Shown one piece after another: positions 25,600 through 26,725 of a stretch of 26,725 bases of DNA. The notes below the pieces were generated by a model. That model was not told the origin of the DNA. It worked only from the letters and a program-made list of their open reading frames with translations, and searched no databases. Position 1 is the stretch's first letter, and the number at the start of each line of letters is the position of its first letter. Location of the stretch: positions 1 through 26,725 of the forward strand of contig JALRIY010000007.1 in the NCBI GenBank assembly GCA_023255285.1, given 5' to 3'. The DNA is from Algoriphagus sp. GTDB lineage: Bacteria > Bacteroidota > Bacteroidia > Cytophagales > Cyclobacteriaceae. A program made the position numbers and the translations under genes.

Positions 25600-26725
25600 A
25601 TGGCTAAATCAAAAAGTACCTACTTACTTTTAGGAATGATCCTACTATCCCTTGCTCTTGGGATATTCATTTCCTATTTCTTCGTCTTTGTAAATGCGCT
25701 ATTCATCAGTGAAATAGGTACGTCCAAACTTCCAGCTGCTTACCTTGCTTCGGGGGTAGGAGGTTTATTTATTACTTGGATTTTTAATTATACCGAAAAA
25801 AAGTGGGGCTTTGCAAAAGCATCTACTTTTTTCGGATTATTTTTTGCACTGGTCATGTTTCTTATTTGGTATGTGTATACCAAAGGAATAAACACCTATT
25901 ACGTAGTGTTTTTTGCCTATGCTTGGTTTTGGGTTTCCTCAAACTTTACTGCGCTAGTATTTTGGAAACTCCCTAGTAACCTATTTAATCTTGAAGAAAC
26001 AAAAAAATACAATGGCATAATTAGTTCAGGAGAAGGTATTTCTGCAATCGTTTCTTATGCATCAGTACCTGTATTGTTAACCTTGGATTTTTTTACCAGG
26101 GATAAATTTTTACTAATTTCTTTTTTAGGAATATTATCGTTTTCTGCAATCACTTTCTTTTTAAGTAGGGGTATTGTGGCAAAGCCAATTCCCAAAAAAG
26201 ATTTAACTAAAAATGATTCTGAAAGCAATCAAAAGCAATTAGTCAAAGAACCTTATTTTCAGCTTATTTTTCTTTCTGTTTTACTATCGGTAGTGATTCA
26301 GTTTGTTATTGACTTCAGCTTAATGGAAGTATCTGCAAATCAATATTCAGATCCCTTAGAATTAGCTGGATTTTTTTCCATAATTTTTGGAGCCATGCGA
26401 GTTTTTGAACTCCTTGTAAAGTCTTTGATTTCAAAATTTCTCATTAAAGAATATGGTGTTTTTATAAGTTTATCAAGCTTAATCTTTGCATTAGGCTTTA
26501 TTACACTTATTGGTATTTCCTCCTTTTTCATAGGTTACCTGGGCTTAATTTTCATTGTGGCAGCCTTAAGTAAAGTGTTTGATAGGTCATTGTACAGATC
26601 TATTTACGCGCCGACAATCAATCTCCTGTATCAAGCTTATCCCCTGGCCAAGCGATCTTTGACTCAAAATTACGCTGATGGATTTGGTAAAACGATTGGA
26701 CAGCTTGTTGCAGCCTTATTTATAC
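25600..26725 (+). CDS. Multi-TM transporter-like protein, 3' truncated by window end
   Basis: An ORF opens at ATG 25600, 4 bp after the receptor stop, and stays open for 375 codons to the window edge. It starts LLLGMILLSLALGIFISYFFVFVNALFISEIGTSK, and about ten hydrophobic helices follow, with positive-inside loops such as KKDLTKNDSESNQKQ. The first half resembles nucleotide-transporter (TLC/Npt) or MFS-like proteins of Bacteroidota, some of which carry HEAT repeats and cyclase domains later in the chain. Only the N-terminus is seen, so the substrate and the full length are unknown. The tight link to the TonB receptor suggests an import pair. Family assignment is moderate. Confidence 0.65.
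   Translation, partial: MAKSKSTYLLLGMILLSLALGIFISYFFVFVNALFISEIGTSKLPAAYLASGVGGLFITWIFNYTEKKWGFAKASTFFGLFFALVMFLIWYVYTKGINTYYVVFFAYAWFWVSSNFTALVFWKLPSNLFNLEETKKYNGIISSGEGISAIVSYASVPVLLTLDFFTRDKFLLISFLGILSFSAITFFLSRGIVAKPIPKKDLTKNDSESNQKQLVKEPYFQLIFLSVLLSVVIQFVIDFSLMEVSANQYSDPLELAGFFSIIFGAMRVFELLVKSLISKFLIKEYGVFISLSSLIFALGFITLIGISSFFIGYLGLIFIVAALSKVFDRSLYRSIYAPTINLLYQAYPLAKRSLTQNYADGFGKTIGQLVAALFI

Noticed and set aside
1..26725. CRISPR arrays, tRNA/rRNA genes and insertion sequences
   Set aside because: No regular direct repeats, tRNA-like cloverleaf regions, transposase motifs or terminal inverted repeats were seen by eye. A covariance-model scan was not possible, so small RNAs are not excluded.

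Overview
The window is AT-rich (roughly one third G+C by eye) and fully coding-dense. Every gene I can support lies on the + strand with overlaps or very short gaps. The protein families point to a marine or freshwater Bacteroidota of the Algoriphagus/Cyclobacteriaceae kind: a Bacteroidota-type contractile-injection tape-measure protein, DUF4407, nSTAND-propeller proteins and a TonB-dependent receptor with a short helical N-terminal extension. The genus is an inference from family content only.

Region 1 (1-11053) is the 3' half of an extracellular contractile injection system (eCIS; relatives are Serratia Afp, Photorhabdus PVC, Pseudoalteromonas MAC and Algoriphagus AlgoCIS). In order it holds the C-terminal part of an Afp11-like baseplate J-type protein, a small tail-fibre-like protein, an Afp12-like baseplate protein, a very large (1611 aa) tape-measure protein, and the Afp15-like AAA+ ATPase. 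Sheath, tube, spike and cap genes must lie upstream, outside the window.

Region 2 (11073-16565) follows directly and is not part of the known core. It has a possible 35-aa very basic microprotein, a 360-aa protein (degenerate PLD-like domain plus Ig-like domains) in the position where eCIS payload genes often sit, a DUF4407 four-helix membrane protein with a cysteine-rich loop, a secreted beta-rich protein, a GH18-like lipoprotein whose catalytic glutamate is replaced by threonine, and a 76-aa two-helix membrane protein. These look like an envelope module.

Region 3 (16837-22690) holds two large membrane-anchored proteins of the same architecture: NTPase module, winged-helix-like linker, one TM helix, long coiled coil, beta-propeller. 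The first has an intact nSTAND P-loop. The second has lost every nucleotide-binding motif. Between them, joined by ATGA overlaps at both ends, is an unlisted 32-codon ORF (19911-20009).

Region 4 (22719-26725) encodes an outer-membrane TonB-dependent receptor and the N-terminal 375 codons of a multi-TM transporter-like protein cut by the window end.

Taken together, an injection particle locus is followed by a co-directional envelope and sensor cassette (active STAND plus pseudo-STAND, pseudo-chitinase, DUF4407, microproteins). My main hypothesis is that this cassette anchors, senses for, or triggers release or firing of the particle. This is inference: the sequence shows linkage, shared direction and tight spacing, not function.
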